A program made the translations under genes and the position numbers. 64,000 nt of DNA, from assembly GCF_010729105.1 (NCBI RefSeq), contig NZ_AP022573.1:4154001-4218000 (forward strand), read 5' to 3'. The DNA is from Mycobacterium saskatchewanense (lineage in GTDB: Bacteria; Actinomycetota; Actinomycetes; Mycobacteriales; Mycobacteriaceae). Below the pieces are notes generated by a model. The model was not told where the DNA came from and did no database searches. It worked only from the letters and a program-made list of their open reading frames with translations. Below are positions 1 through 9,105 of this stretch, piece by piece (the first letter of the stretch is position 1; every line of letters begins with the position of its first letter).

Positions 1-999
1 GAGGACGAGGACCGAGCGGTCGCGGAGCTCGTCGAGATGGTCGCCGACGCCGATGACCTCGACGGCGCTCCCGATGGGGTGGTCGTGGTCGGTTCCGGAG
101 TTGACATCCCGCTGATCAAGCCCGCGCTCGAGGCCGCCACCCCGCTGCCGGTGTCCGCGCCGGACGAGCCGGAAATGGCGCTGGCCCGGGGCGCCGCCCT
201 GGCCGCGGCCAACGCGCCCCTGTTCGCGTCGTCCACGGCCGCATTCGCCTACGCCCTGGATCCGGGGACCGGCCAGGTCGACCCGCAGGCGGTCGTGTAC
301 GCCCGGGTGTCCGTCCCCGACACCACCGGCAAGCCCAACGTGGCCTACAGCGCGGTTCCCGACGAGGACGCCGACGCCCCGACCGTCCTGGGGCTGGACG
401 AGGGCGCCCGGAGGCGCAAGTCATTCCTGCTGGTCGGCAGCGCACTGGCGGTCATCTTCATCACCGCCGTGGTGGCGCTGGAGATCGCCCTGGCAATCGG
501 CATCCGCCCGACGGTCGCGCTGCGGCCCAGCCCCAACGAGAACATCGTGGTCCCGGCCAAGCCCGCGCCGGCGCCGGTGATCCAGGCGAGGCCGAGGATC
601 GCGGCGCCCGCGCCGGTGGCCGCCCCGCATCCGATGAGCCCACCCGCGATAGCGCCGGTCCCCGCGGCCCCGCCGGCGCCGGTCCCCATCCCCGTGGTTC
701 CGCCGCCCGTGTTCGTCCCCGTGCCGCGCGTGCCGATCGTCGGGCCGCCGGCGCCCCGGTTCGGCGGCGGCCCGGCCTCCCGCGGTCCGTTCGGCGGCCA
801 CGGTCCGTTCGGTGGGGGTCCCTTCGGCGGCGGCCCGGCCTTCCGCGGTCCGTTCGGCGGCCGCGGTCCGTTCGGTGGGGGTCCCTTCGGCGGCGGCCCG
901 GCCTTCCGCGGTCCCTTCGGCGGCCACGGTCCGTTCGGTGGGGGTCCCTTCGGCGGCCACGGTTTCGGCGGCGGTCATGGATTCGGGGGCCACCGATAG
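1..999 (+). CDS. DUF7159 family membrane protein, 5' end outside window
   Basis: The reading frame is open from base 1, so the start lies upstream. The first residues (EDEDRAVAELVEMV) align with the middle of the paralogue at 2242, which places roughly the last two thirds of the protein here. The order is the end of the actin/ASKHA-like DUF7159 domain (VVVGSGVDIPLIKP; EMALARGAALA), a single membrane span near 420-510 (LLVGSALAVIFITAVVALEI), then a long Pro/Ala stretch and a Gly/Phe/His-rich tail ending GFGGGHGFGGHR. The tail is built from a 63-bp tandem DNA repeat. The next paralogue starts only 5 bases downstream, so the genes are probably co-transcribed. The family is specific to mycobacteria and its function is unknown; topology suggests a cytoplasmic domain anchored to a low-complexity extracytoplasmic tail. 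Confidence 0.85.
   Translation, partial: EDEDRAVAELVEMVADADDLDGAPDGVVVVGSGVDIPLIKPALEAATPLPVSAPDEPEMALARGAALAAANAPLFASSTAAFAYALDPGTGQVDPQAVVYARVSVPDTTGKPNVAYSAVPDEDADAPTVLGLDEGARRRKSFLLVGSALAVIFITAVVALEIALAIGIRPTVALRPSPNENIVVPAKPAPAPVIQARPRIAAPAPVAAPHPMSPPAIAPVPAAPPAPVPIPVVPPPVFVPVPRVPIVGPPAPRFGGGPASRGPFGGHGPFGGGPFGGGPAFRGPFGGRGPFGGGPFGGGPAFRGPFGGHGPFGGGPFGGHGFGGGHGFGGHR
781..960 (+). repeat. 63-bp in-frame tandem repeat (about 2.9 copies)
   Basis: The unit beginning cgcggtccgttcggcggcc starts at 781, 844 and 907, a spacing of exactly 63 bp (21 codons). It encodes the RGPFGG..GPFGGGPFGG tail of the DUF7159 protein. Copies are nearly identical, so copy number could vary between strains by slippage. 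Confidence 0.85.
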
Positions 1000-1004
1000 A
1001 CGTC

Positions 1005-2120
1005 GTGCTCGGTATAGCGATGGCCCCCGAGACCGTCCGCATGGTGTTGGTCGAAGGGGAGGCCGCCGGCGGGGTGACCGTCGACCAGGACGCCTTTCCC
1101 GTCGGGGGCGCGGCGGGAGCCACCGCCGATCAGGTGGTCGAGGCCATTCTCGGTACCAGGGAGAGCGCGGCGCGTGGCGGCTATCAGCTGGCGTCGAGCG
1201 GGGTGACCTGGACGGATCCGGCCAAGGCTGCCGCGCTTCGAGACGCCCTGGCGGCGCGCAGGGTCGAGAACGTCATGCTCGTCTCGGCGTTCGTCGCCGC
1301 GGCGGCGCTGGCGCAGGCGGTCGGCAGCGCGATCCAGTGCTCCCGCACCGCGCTCCTCCTCGTCGAGCCGGGGACGGCCACCCTGGCTGTCGTCGACACC
1401 GCCGACGGGTCGGTCGCCGACGTGCATCGCCGACCCCTGCCGCGCGGTGACGGCGCGGCGCTCGCGGAAGTGTCCGCCATGGCGGGGAAGGCTGAGTCGT
1501 TGAGAAGCCGCCCGGACGGGGTGCTGCTGGTCGGCTCGGGTGTGGACGTCGCGCTCATCAAGCCGACGGTGGACGCGGCGACTTCGCTGTCGGTCGCGGC
1601 GCCCGAGGAGCCCGAAATGGCGCTGGCCCGGGGTGCCGCGCTGGCGTCGGCCAACGCGCACCTGGGCGCGCCGCGCACGGTGGCGATGCCGGGAGCGCAG
1701 GACCCGGTGACCGCCGAGCGTCAACTCGCCTACAGCGCCGAATCGGAGGACGAAACCGGCGCGGACCTCGAAGCCCCGGCCGCGCGGACGAGCCGCAAGC
1801 CGGTGGCCGCTATCGTCGGCGCGACGATGACCTTCGTTGTCGGCGTGGTCGCGCTGGCGCTGGCCATCGGGATCAGGTCACACGCGGAACAGCGGCCCGA
1901 CATCAGCAAGAACGTCGTCGCTCCGGCGACCCAGCCGCCACCCCCGGCGGCCCCCGCGCCCGCCCAGCCGTCGCCCCCCGCAGCCCCGGTTCCGGCCCCG
2001 AGCGTCAACCCTCCACCGCAGTGGGTGCCGCCGCACCCCAGGGACGACGACCATGGCGCCGACGACTGGCTGCGCCGTCACCTCGAGCGCGGGATTCCCA
2101 TTCCGCTGCCGGACCAATAG
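1005..2120 (+). CDS. DUF7159 family membrane protein (second paralogue)
   Basis: 371 residues, paralogous to its two neighbours. The DUF7159 domain opens LGIAMAPETVRMVLVEGE and includes the conserved GVDVALIKPTVDAAT and EMALARGAALA segments. A membrane span follows near residues 266-288 (AAIVGATMTFVVGVVALALAI), then a short Pro/Ala linker and an acidic/basic C-terminus (HGADDWLRRHLERG) instead of the Gly- or Pro-rich tails of its neighbours. The GTG start is 5 bases after the previous stop. The paralogue at 2242 begins three residues earlier (MDTVLGVSMAP); here the equivalent codon would be ATA at 996, so GTG at 1005 is preferred. Function unknown. Confidence 0.82.
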   Translation: MLGIAMAPETVRMVLVEGEAAGGVTVDQDAFPVGGAAGATADQVVEAILGTRESAARGGYQLASSGVTWTDPAKAAALRDALAARRVENVMLVSAFVAAAALAQAVGSAIQCSRTALLLVEPGTATLAVVDTADGSVADVHRRPLPRGDGAALAEVSAMAGKAESLRSRPDGVLLVGSGVDVALIKPTVDAATSLSVAAPEEPEMALARGAALASANAHLGAPRTVAMPGAQDPVTAERQLAYSAESEDETGADLEAPAARTSRKPVAAIVGATMTFVVGVVALALAIGIRSHAEQRPDISKNVVAPATQPPPPAAPAPAQPSPPAAPVPAPSVNPPPQWVPPHPRDDDHGADDWLRRHLERGIPIPLPDQ

Positions 2121-2241
2121 CCGCGTAAAATCTGGGTACTAGGGGAACACCAGGTGGGGACTCGGTAACGGTCGCGAATATCGGATCTTGCAATCACGGC
2201 ATCCTCATCGTGACGGACTAGCAAACAGTAGTGGAGGAGCT

Positions 2242-3759
2242 TTGGACACCGTACTCGGAGTGTCAATGGCGCCGACAGCAGTCCGGATGGTCCTGGTGGA
2301 AGGCGAAAATGGGGATGGCGCCACTGTAGATCAGGACAATTTCGACGTACCGGCCAACGACGACGCAGCAACGATCAGCGCGGTCGACCAGGTGGTATCG
2401 GCGATCCTTGGGACGCGAGAGGGGGCGGCCGAGGGCGGCTACCAGCTGGCGTCTACGGGGGTGACGTTCACCGACCCGGTCGAGGCTGCCGCCCTGCGCG
2501 ATGCGCTAGCGACTCACAAAGTCGAAAATGTGATGCTCGTCTCGGCCTTCCTGGCCGCGGCCGCGCTGGCCCAGACCGTGGGCCACCAGACCAACTACGC
2601 GCGCACCGCGCTGCTCTACATCGAGCCCGAGTCCGCGACCCTGGCCGTCGTCGATAGCTCGGACGGGTCCGTCACGGACGTGCACCGGCAGCCCCTGCCG
2701 GACGACGACGACGCGGCGGTGGCCCAGCTCGCCACCATGGTGTCCGGTGTCGAGTCGTTGGACACGCGGCCGGACGCGGTGTTCGTCGTCGGCTCGGGCA
2801 TCGACATCCCGATGATCAAGCCGGTGCTGGAAGCGGCGACCACGCTTCCACTCGCGGCCCCCGAAGAGCCGGAGACGGCCCTGGCCCGCGGCGCCGCGCT
2901 GGCGTCGGCGAACGCGCCGCTGTTCGCTTCTTCTACTGCCGCCCTGGCCTACGCGCAGGATCCCGGCACCGGCGCCCTCAACCCGTTCGCGGTGGCGCCC
3001 GGCTATTTCGAGACACCAGGCACCCTCGGCGAGGACGCCCTGGCCTACAGCGCGGTTCCCGACGAGCCGGACGACCCCTTCGTCGGCGAGCCGACCGGCG
3101 CGACGGCGCTCGTCCCCGGCCTCGGGGAGCGCAGGTCGATCCGCCTGGTGGGAGCCGCAGTGGCGATGGTCTTCGTCGTCGGGGTGGTGGCGCTGGTCGT
3201 CTCGCTGGCGATCGCGATCCGGCCGACGGCCGCGGTCCAGCCCGCCCCCGGTCAGCACGCCGTGGCGCCCCCGCAGGCGGTGCCCGCCCCGGCGCCGGCG
3301 CCCGCGGCCCCCGCCCCGGCGCCCGTCCCCGAGGCGAACGTGCCCGCGCCGGCCCCGGCTCCGGAGGCCCCGGCGCCCGCGCCGCAGGCGCCCGCCCCGG
3401 TTCCCGAGGCGCCCGCACCGGCCCCCGCGCCGATTCCGGAGGCCCCGGCGCCCGCCCCGATACCCGAGGCGCCCGCGCCCGCGCCCGCTCCGGTTCCCGA
3501 GGCTCCCGCGCCCCTGCCACCCCCGCCGGTGGTGGCACCGATACCGGTCCCGATCCCGCTGCCGATACCCGGGCTCGTGGGCCGCGCATCGGTGGGCCCC
3601 CTGGGGGCGGATTCGGGCCCGGACCCGGCTTCGGCCCGGGTGGCGGCGGCCACGAGGGGCCGCACGGCGGGGGCGGGTTCCCCGGCTTCCCGGGTGGTGG
3701 CGGCGGCCACGGCGGTTTCGGCGGGGGCCACGGCGGCTTCGGCCACCGCTAGCTCCTGA
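2242..3759 (+). CDS. DUF7159 family membrane protein (third paralogue), C-terminus probably frameshifted
   Basis: A TTG start at 2242 is preferred because ggaggag (2233-2239) lies just upstream and the product begins MDTVLGVSMAPTAVRMVLVE, the typical family N-terminus. It has an N-terminal DUF7159 domain, a membrane span (VAMVFVVGVVALVVSLAIAI) and a long Pro-Ala repeat region. After about 3570 the frame gives an untypical Ala/Ser-rich tail ending at 3759. In another frame (codon phase of the tag stop at 3750-3752) the same DNA encodes a Gly/His-rich tail ending GGFGGGHGGFGHR, closely like the tail of the first paralogue. The native protein therefore probably ends at 3752, and a one-base change lies between about 3540 and 3605. 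Function unknown. Confidence 0.8.
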   Translation: MDTVLGVSMAPTAVRMVLVEGENGDGATVDQDNFDVPANDDAATISAVDQVVSAILGTREGAAEGGYQLASTGVTFTDPVEAAALRDALATHKVENVMLVSAFLAAAALAQTVGHQTNYARTALLYIEPESATLAVVDSSDGSVTDVHRQPLPDDDDAAVAQLATMVSGVESLDTRPDAVFVVGSGIDIPMIKPVLEAATTLPLAAPEEPETALARGAALASANAPLFASSTAALAYAQDPGTGALNPFAVAPGYFETPGTLGEDALAYSAVPDEPDDPFVGEPTGATALVPGLGERRSIRLVGAAVAMVFVVGVVALVVSLAIAIRPTAAVQPAPGQHAVAPPQAVPAPAPAPAAPAPAPVPEANVPAPAPAPEAPAPAPQAPAPVPEAPAPAPAPIPEAPAPAPIPEAPAPAPAPVPEAPAPLPPPPVVAPIPVPIPLPIPGLVGRASVGPLGADSGPDPASARVAAATRGRTAGAGSPASRVVAAATAVSAGATAASATASS

Positions 3760-3840
3760 AGAGCCAGCCGTCATCTGCCGTTTGCCTCCCGCTCAGGCCA
3801 GCGATGCAGTTCGCTCATCGCGGACACTTACACCAGTGGT

Positions 3841-5166
3841 ATGCGATGCACCGTTTTCGGCACCGGCTACCTGGGCGCCACCCACGCCGTGGGGATGGCC
3901 GAACTGGGTCACGAGGTCGTCGGGGTCGACATCGACCCGGGCAAGGTCGCCAAGCTGGCCGGTGGTGACATTCCGTTCTACGAACCGGGGCTGCGAAAGC
4001 TGCTGCAGGAGAACCTGGCCGCGGGGCGGTTGCGGTTCACCACCGACTACGACGTGGCGGCCGACTTCGCCGACGTGCACTTCCTGGGCGTCGGCACGCC
4101 TCAGAAGAAGGGCGAATACGCCGCCGACTTGCGGCACGTGTACGCCGTGGTCGACGCGCTGGTGCCGCGCCTGACGAGATCGTCGGTGCTGGTGGGCAAG
4201 TCGACGGTTCCGGTGGGAACGGCCGCCGAATTGAACCATCGGGCGGCCGGTTTGGCGCCACGCGGGGTCGACGTCGAGATCGCCTGGAACCCCGAGTTCC
4301 TGCGAGAGGGCTACGCGGTGCACGACACCCTGCACCCGGATCGCATCGTCCTTGGTGTGCAACAGGATTCGACCCGCGCCGTGGCGGCGGTCCGGGAACT
4401 GTACGACGCCCTGCTTGCCGACGGCGTGCCGTTTTTGGTGACGGACCTGCAGACCGCGGAGCTGGTCAAGGTGTCCGCGAACGCCTTTCTGGCTACCAAG
4501 ATCTCGTTCATCAACGCGGTCTCGGAGGTGTGTGAGGCCTCGGGCGCCGACGTCAGCATGCTGGCCGATGCGCTCGGCTACGACCCCCGGATCGGGCGCC
4601 AATTCCTCAACGCCGGTTTGGGTTTCGGCGGCGGCTGCTTACCCAAGGACATCCGCGCGTTCATGGCCCGCGCCGGTGAACTGGGCGCCGACCAGGCCCT
4701 GACCTTCCTGCGCGAGGTGGACAGCATCAACATGCGCCGCCGCACGCGGATGGTCGAGCTCGCCAGCGCGGCGTGCGGCGGCTCGCTGCTCGGCGCCAAC
4801 ATCGCCGTGCTCGGCGCGGCGTTCAAGCCCGAGTCCGACGACGTGCGCGACTCGCCCGCGCTGAACGTGGCGGGCCAACTGCAGCTCAACGGGGCCGCGG
4901 TCAACGTGTACGACCCGAAGGCGCTGGACAACGCGCAGCGGCAGTTCCCGACGCTGAACTACGCGGTCTCGGTCGAGGAGGCCTGCGACCGCGCCGACGC
5001 CGTGCTCGTGCTGACCGAATGGCGGCAGTTCGTCGAACTCGATCCCGACGACCTCGCCGACCGCGTGCGCTCGCGGGTGATCGTCGACGGCCGCAACTGC
5101 CTCGACGTCGCGCGTTGGCGCCAGGCCGGGTGGAAGGTGTTCCGGCTGGGGGCGCCCCGACCCTGA
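3841..5166 (+). CDS. udgA: UDP-glucose 6-dehydrogenase
   Basis: 441 residues, matching mycobacterial UdgA (Rv0322) along its full length. It oxidises UDP-glucose to UDP-glucuronate with two NAD+, supplying sugar acids for the cell envelope. The N-terminal Rossmann domain has GTGYLG at residues 7-12 and an acidic residue after the second strand (VGVDIDPGKV). The middle domain carries the substrate-lysine region (NAFLATKISF) and the catalytic cysteine in GFGGGCLPKD (Cys266). The C-terminal UDP-binding domain has AAFKPESDDVRDSPA. The ATG at 3841 gives the family N-terminus MRCTVFG; no Shine-Dalgarno sequence is obvious. It is the last gene of the left backbone, convergent with the 13E12 remnant 7 bases downstream. 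Confidence 0.95.
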   Translation: MRCTVFGTGYLGATHAVGMAELGHEVVGVDIDPGKVAKLAGGDIPFYEPGLRKLLQENLAAGRLRFTTDYDVAADFADVHFLGVGTPQKKGEYAADLRHVYAVVDALVPRLTRSSVLVGKSTVPVGTAAELNHRAAGLAPRGVDVEIAWNPEFLREGYAVHDTLHPDRIVLGVQQDSTRAVAAVRELYDALLADGVPFLVTDLQTAELVKVSANAFLATKISFINAVSEVCEASGADVSMLADALGYDPRIGRQFLNAGLGFGGGCLPKDIRAFMARAGELGADQALTFLREVDSINMRRRTRMVELASAACGGSLLGANIAVLGAAFKPESDDVRDSPALNVAGQLQLNGAAVNVYDPKALDNAQRQFPTLNYAVSVEEACDRADAVLVLTEWRQFVELDPDDLADRVRSRVIVDGRNCLDVARWRQAGWKVFRLGAPRP

Positions 5167-5172
5167 TAGGCC

Positions 5173-5472
5173 CTAATAGGGTTGCGCCCGTTCGGTGTCG
5201 ATGCGTCGGGCGCGGTCTTGGGCGCGGGTGCGTCGGCGGGTGGGCATCATCAGGGCACGGTGAGCGGAGCGCTCCGGTGTGATTGTCGGGGTGGGTAGGG
5301 CGCCGGTCGGCAGGCACAGGGCGGGGAACAGCAGCCGGCTGCCGGGGTGCGTGATGTAGGTACGCCCGCTGGGTGAGGTCCATTCGAGGGTGCCGTCGGG
5401 GAACTGCTTGTCTCGCCAGCCGGTCCAGAAGGTTTTGAGTAAGTGGTGTTTTCGGCACAGGCATTTGAGGTT
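5173..5472 (-). pseudogene. 3' fragment of a 13E12-repeat (DUF222/HNH) gene, separated by the island
   Basis: Reading on the minus strand, the fragment encodes [16 protein letters not shown] followed by the typical 13E12 C-terminus ([16 protein letters not shown] type) and a basic tail ending at tag 5173-5175. It holds the last H of the HNH nuclease motif but has no start and no DUF222 domain. The missing N-terminal part lies at 63329-64000. Joined at the common AA dinucleotide, the two give ..THAS-N-LKCLC.. in frame. The split is therefore explained by integration of the 57.9-kb element rather than by random decay. Confidence 0.9.
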
Positions 5473-5490
5473 AGTGGCAAGTCGGGAAAC
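5455..5490. other. attL of the integrated island
   Basis: On the minus strand the junction reads gccact-AA-cctcaaatg: element-derived sequence, then a shared AA (plus-strand TT at 5471-5472), then the 13E12 coding sequence. The boundary is inferred by comparison with the right junction at 63327-63328. Serine integrases need only a two-base central overlap, which fits. The stop codon of the first cargo gene (mmpL) is 18 bases inside the element. Confidence 0.75.
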
Positions 5491-8355
5491 TACCCCCTCA
5501 GGAGCAGGGCGCGCACCAGTGGACGGGGGCCCACAGATCGGAGCAGTTCGCTGGCTGGGCGGGAGCGTACCCGTAGCGGCCACCAGAACCAGCGCCCCAA
5601 CAGGGTAGCGGTGGATGGGATCATCAGCGAGCGCACGATCAGCGTGTCGATGAGCAGGCCCAGCCCGATGGTGGTGCCGCCCTGTTTGAGCGTGTACAGC
5701 TCGTTGACCGCCAAAGAGGCCATGGTGAAGGCGAACACCAAGCCGGCCGTGGTCACGACTCCGCCGGTGCCGCCTACGGACCGGATGATGCCGGTCTTCA
5801 GTCCTGCGCCGATTTCTTCCTTGAACCGCGAGACCAGCAACAGGTTGTAGTCAGATCCCACGGCCAGCAAAATGGTGACTGCGAAAGGCAAGGTGATCCA
5901 GTGCAGTTCCAAGCCATAGATGTGTTGCCAAAACAGCACCGACAGGCCGAAGCCGGTCGCTAGCGAGAGCACGACTGTGCCGACGATGACCATCGAGGCG
6001 ACTAGCGCGCGGGTGATGACCAGCATGACGATGAAGATCAGGATGAGCGCGGCGATGGCCTCGGTCATGACGTCGTATTTGGTGGATTCTTGGATATCTC
6101 GGTAAGTAGCCGCCGTGCCACCCAGGTATAACTTCGCACTGGCCAAGGGGGTTTCTTTGACCGCCTCGCGTGCGGCCTTGAGTTCTGCGTCGACGTGGGA
6201 GATCGCCTCGGGGCTGGCGGGGTCGATGTTGTGGGTGATGATCATACGGGTGGATTTGCCGTCGGGGGAAACCAGCAGCCTGAGGCCGGTCTTAAAGTCA
6301 GGGCTGTCGAACACTTCTGGCGCGATGTAGAAGAGGCCGTCAATTTTTGCTTTGTCGAAGAATTCGCCCATGAGTGTGCTGGTGTCGGTCATGCGGTCCA
6401 TTTGAGTGATCAGCCCCGAAAAACTGCTGTAGAGCGTGAAGAAGGTAGTCTGCATAGACTTTGCAACGTCGATGATCGGCGGTATCAACGTCACCATCTC
6501 TTGTGTTGCGTCAGCGCTTTGTTGGAGGTCCTTGGCCAGCTTGTGGAAATTCTCGGCGAGTTTGTCGAAGCCATCCAACGCGTCGAAGACGGAGCGCAGT
6601 GACCAACATATCGGAACGTCGAAGCAGTGCTTTTCCCAGTAGAAGTAACTGCGAAGTGGCCGCCAGAAATCGTCAAAATCTGCGAGATGGTCACGTATTC
6701 CATCCGTGATTGCAGCGGTGTCAGTTGTGACGCGAGCGCTGTCGCTAATCGACCCGGATAGTTCCTTTTCCACGGTGTACATGCGCTCTAACGTCGCGAT
6801 CTGGACGCCGAGGTCATCTCGAGTCAGCCGCAGGATATCGGCCAAGCGGTCCTTCAGATACTGCAGGTTCTCCCGGATCGGGACGGGCTGCATGCCGATC
6901 GCGAACGGTATGGTGCCGTGCTCGATGTTGTATCCCAGCGGCCTGGTGATGCTTTGCACCCGCGCGATGCCCGGCACCCGGAAGATACTCGCCGCAATCC
7001 TATCCAGGTCGAGCATGTCCACCGGGTTACGCAGGTCGTGGTCGGCTTCGACCAGCAACAGGTCCGGATTCAGCCGGGCATGGGTGAAATGCTGGATGGC
7101 GGCACGGTCGCCGACGTTGGACGCTAGGCTCGCGGGAACGTAATAGCGGTCGTCGTAGTTTGTGTGATACCCCGGCAGGGTCAGCCCCCCGACTATTGAG
7201 ACAACCACAGCGCTGGCAAGGATCGGGGCGGGCCAGCGCACCGTGGCCGTCGCTAGTCGCCGCCACCGGTAAATATTGGTCTTTCGCTTCGCGTCGAGTA
7301 AGCCGAACCGCGCGTCGATGGCCAGCAGAGCCGGCATCAACGTCAGCGAGGCCGCGATCACGATGACCAGTGCCACCGCGCACGGAATCGCCAACGTATT
7401 GAGGTAGGGCAGCCGGACCAACCGCAGACACAGCATCGCGCCGGCGATCGTTAGCCCGGAACCCAACACGACATGGGCAACTCCACGGTATGTCGTAGTA
7501 AGCGGTTTCACGGTCTTCGCCGCTTTGACGGGCTTCGTGATAGCGGCCGAGAAAAAAGATCGCGTAGTCCGTGCCGGCCGCGATGGCCAGCGCCATGAGC
7601 AGACTGACCGCGAACGTGGTGAAGCCGATCACGTGAAAGTTGCCGATGAATGCCACGATTCCCCGCGCGGTGGCCAGTTCGACAAAAATCACCACCAGCA
7701 CGATCAGCAAGGTGGCTATCGACCGGTAAGCGATGAGCAACATCAGCGCGGCCACGGCGATCGTGATCGCCGTGCGCTTGGCCAGACCCCGGTCGCCGGC
7801 TTCAGTCAAGTCTGTGGTCAGCGGCGCCTGACCGGTCACATATGCTTTGATACCCGGCGGCGGATGAGAGTGCGCCACGATCTGCTCGACTGAGTGCACC
7901 GACTCATCCGCCCGCGAGGAGCCTTGGTCGCCGGCGAGGTTGAGCTGCACGTAAGCGGCCTTACTATCGGCGCTCTGCTCGCCGCCCGCCGTGACCAATT
8001 CCCCCCAATAGTTCTGCACTTTCTCGACATGCGCGGTGTCGCGCTCGAGCCGGCGCACCAGATCGTCGTAGAAGCGACGCGCCTCGTCGCCCAGCGGTTT
8101 GTCGCCCACCAGCACCACCATCGCGACGCTGTCGGAGTCGAACTCGTGAAAAACTTTGCCCATGCGCTTCATCGCGATCAGCGACGGAGCATCCTTAGGC
8201 AACAGGCCGACCGAGTTCTGCCGTTCCACCAGATCCAGTCGAGGCACGAAGACGCTGACGACGACGGCGAACACCAGCCAACCCAACACGATCGGCACCG
8301 CCAACCGCCGCAACATCCGCGCCGCAAGAGGCCGCTCGGCGTGGCCGCCGCTCAT
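5490..8355 (-). pseudogene. MmpL family RND transporter, frameshifted
   Basis: Two overlapping minus frames together give one MmpL protein of about 950 residues. The N-terminal frame (from 8355) has the first membrane segment, the porter loop and the start of the membrane core, with the GTDYAIFFLGRYHEAR motif. It then goes out of frame at about 7490-7505. The second frame resumes with TYRGVAHVVLGSGLTIAGA, exactly the expected continuation, and runs through the second porter loop and the [15 protein letters not shown] motif to the stop at 5490. MmpL proteins export lipids or siderophores across the inner membrane. The ATG overlaps the mmpS stop by 4 bases (ATGA). A one-base lesion, real or a sequencing error, breaks it. 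Confidence 0.88.
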
Positions 8356-8810
8356 GCGGCTTTATCCAAGCAGAAAACCTGTGCGTCGAAACGGGCTACG
8401 GACTGCTGGTCGCGCACCACACCGTTGACCAGAATCCGGCAACCGAGCATGTTGCTGTCCCCTTGTGCCACCACGTTGGCGAACATTCCCGGCATGGTCG
8501 TGGTCACGGTGTATGACCACGGCAAGGTGGTGAAACTTGCGCGCTGAGGCTGAGCGTTCTCGTCCAGGTAATTGACCACACCCGCCGTGCCCGGGGGCCC
8601 GGTAACCTCGTAAACCACGCGCTTGACGTTGATCGGCACAATCTGCTCGACCGGGCCCACCTCCGCGACTCGGTGCGAGCCGAACACACCCTGCAATCGG
8701 TAAGCCACGAAGCCCCCGACGGCCGCAACCGCGACGATCACCAGCGGAATCCACGCCCGCTTGAGAATGCCCAGCAAAGTCGTTGTCCTTCCGGTTCGGG
8801 TTGCTGTCAC
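8352..8810 (-). CDS. MmpS family membrane protein
   Basis: 152 residues with a GTG start (8808-8810). It has a short basic N-terminus, one membrane anchor (WIPLVIVAVAAVGGFVAYRL), then a periplasmic domain with the family pattern VKRVVYEVTGPPGTAGVVNYLD, the PWSYTVTTTMPGM segment and a late Cys pair (GCRI, FCLD). MmpS proteins are accessory partners of the MmpL encoded immediately downstream with translational coupling. The pair is divergent from the HTH regulator at 9106, which probably controls it. Confidence 0.92.
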   Translation of the reverse strand: MTATRTGRTTTLLGILKRAWIPLVIVAVAAVGGFVAYRLQGVFGSHRVAEVGPVEQIVPINVKRVVYEVTGPPGTAGVVNYLDENAQPQRASFTTLPWSYTVTTTMPGMFANVVAQGDSNMLGCRILVNGVVRDQQSVARFDAQVFCLDKAA

Positions 8811-9068
8811 TCCAGGCTGCTACGTTTGGGGCGTTGACCCGAGTACGTCGTCGGTGTGGTCGCGACCAGGCAACGAACCGACCCTTCGCCGTACCGCCGT
8901 ATCCGCGCTGGGTAGCCCCGCCCATGCTCAGGCCCATCCTCCGCCCGTGTCGATATCAGCAAGCGGCCTAAAACCCTGTTCCCTTCGGCCAAGCGGTCGA
9001 TTGATGCCACGAGTACATATGGTGGCGAGGAACCGCAGGTCGCGGAAGGGGGAGCTTAACCTAGGAAT

Positions 9069-9099
9069 TTGACACCCAGGACGCCGCGCTGGCTAGCAT
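9069..9099 (+). promoter_or_regulatory. Putative promoter giving a leaderless transcript of the HTH regulator
   Basis: TTGACA at 9069-9074 and TAGCAT at 9094-9099 are separated by 19 bases. The GTG start lies at 9106, 7 bases after the -10 box, and has no Shine-Dalgarno sequence. This fits leaderless initiation, common in mycobacteria. The rest of the 8811-9105 intergenic region must also hold the divergent mmpS promoter. Confidence 0.4.
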
Positions 9100-9105
9100 C
9101 GCTTC

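Noticed and set aside
996-1004. ATA at 996 as start of the second DUF7159 gene
   Set aside because: It would add the usual two residues of the family N-terminus, but ATA starts are very rare; GTG at 1005 is adequate.
3290-3570. Possible CRISPR-like or satellite array
   Set aside because: The periodicity is Pro-Ala codon repetition inside a reading frame, with no spacers of constant length.
2506-3774. 422-codon minus-strand open frame rich in Arg/Gly
   Set aside because: Shadow of the DUF7159 gene; composition reflects high GC at third positions only.
5161-5180. ccctaataggg as a terminator between udgA and the 13E12 gene
   Set aside because: Stem of only five base pairs and it overlaps the 13E12 stop codon.
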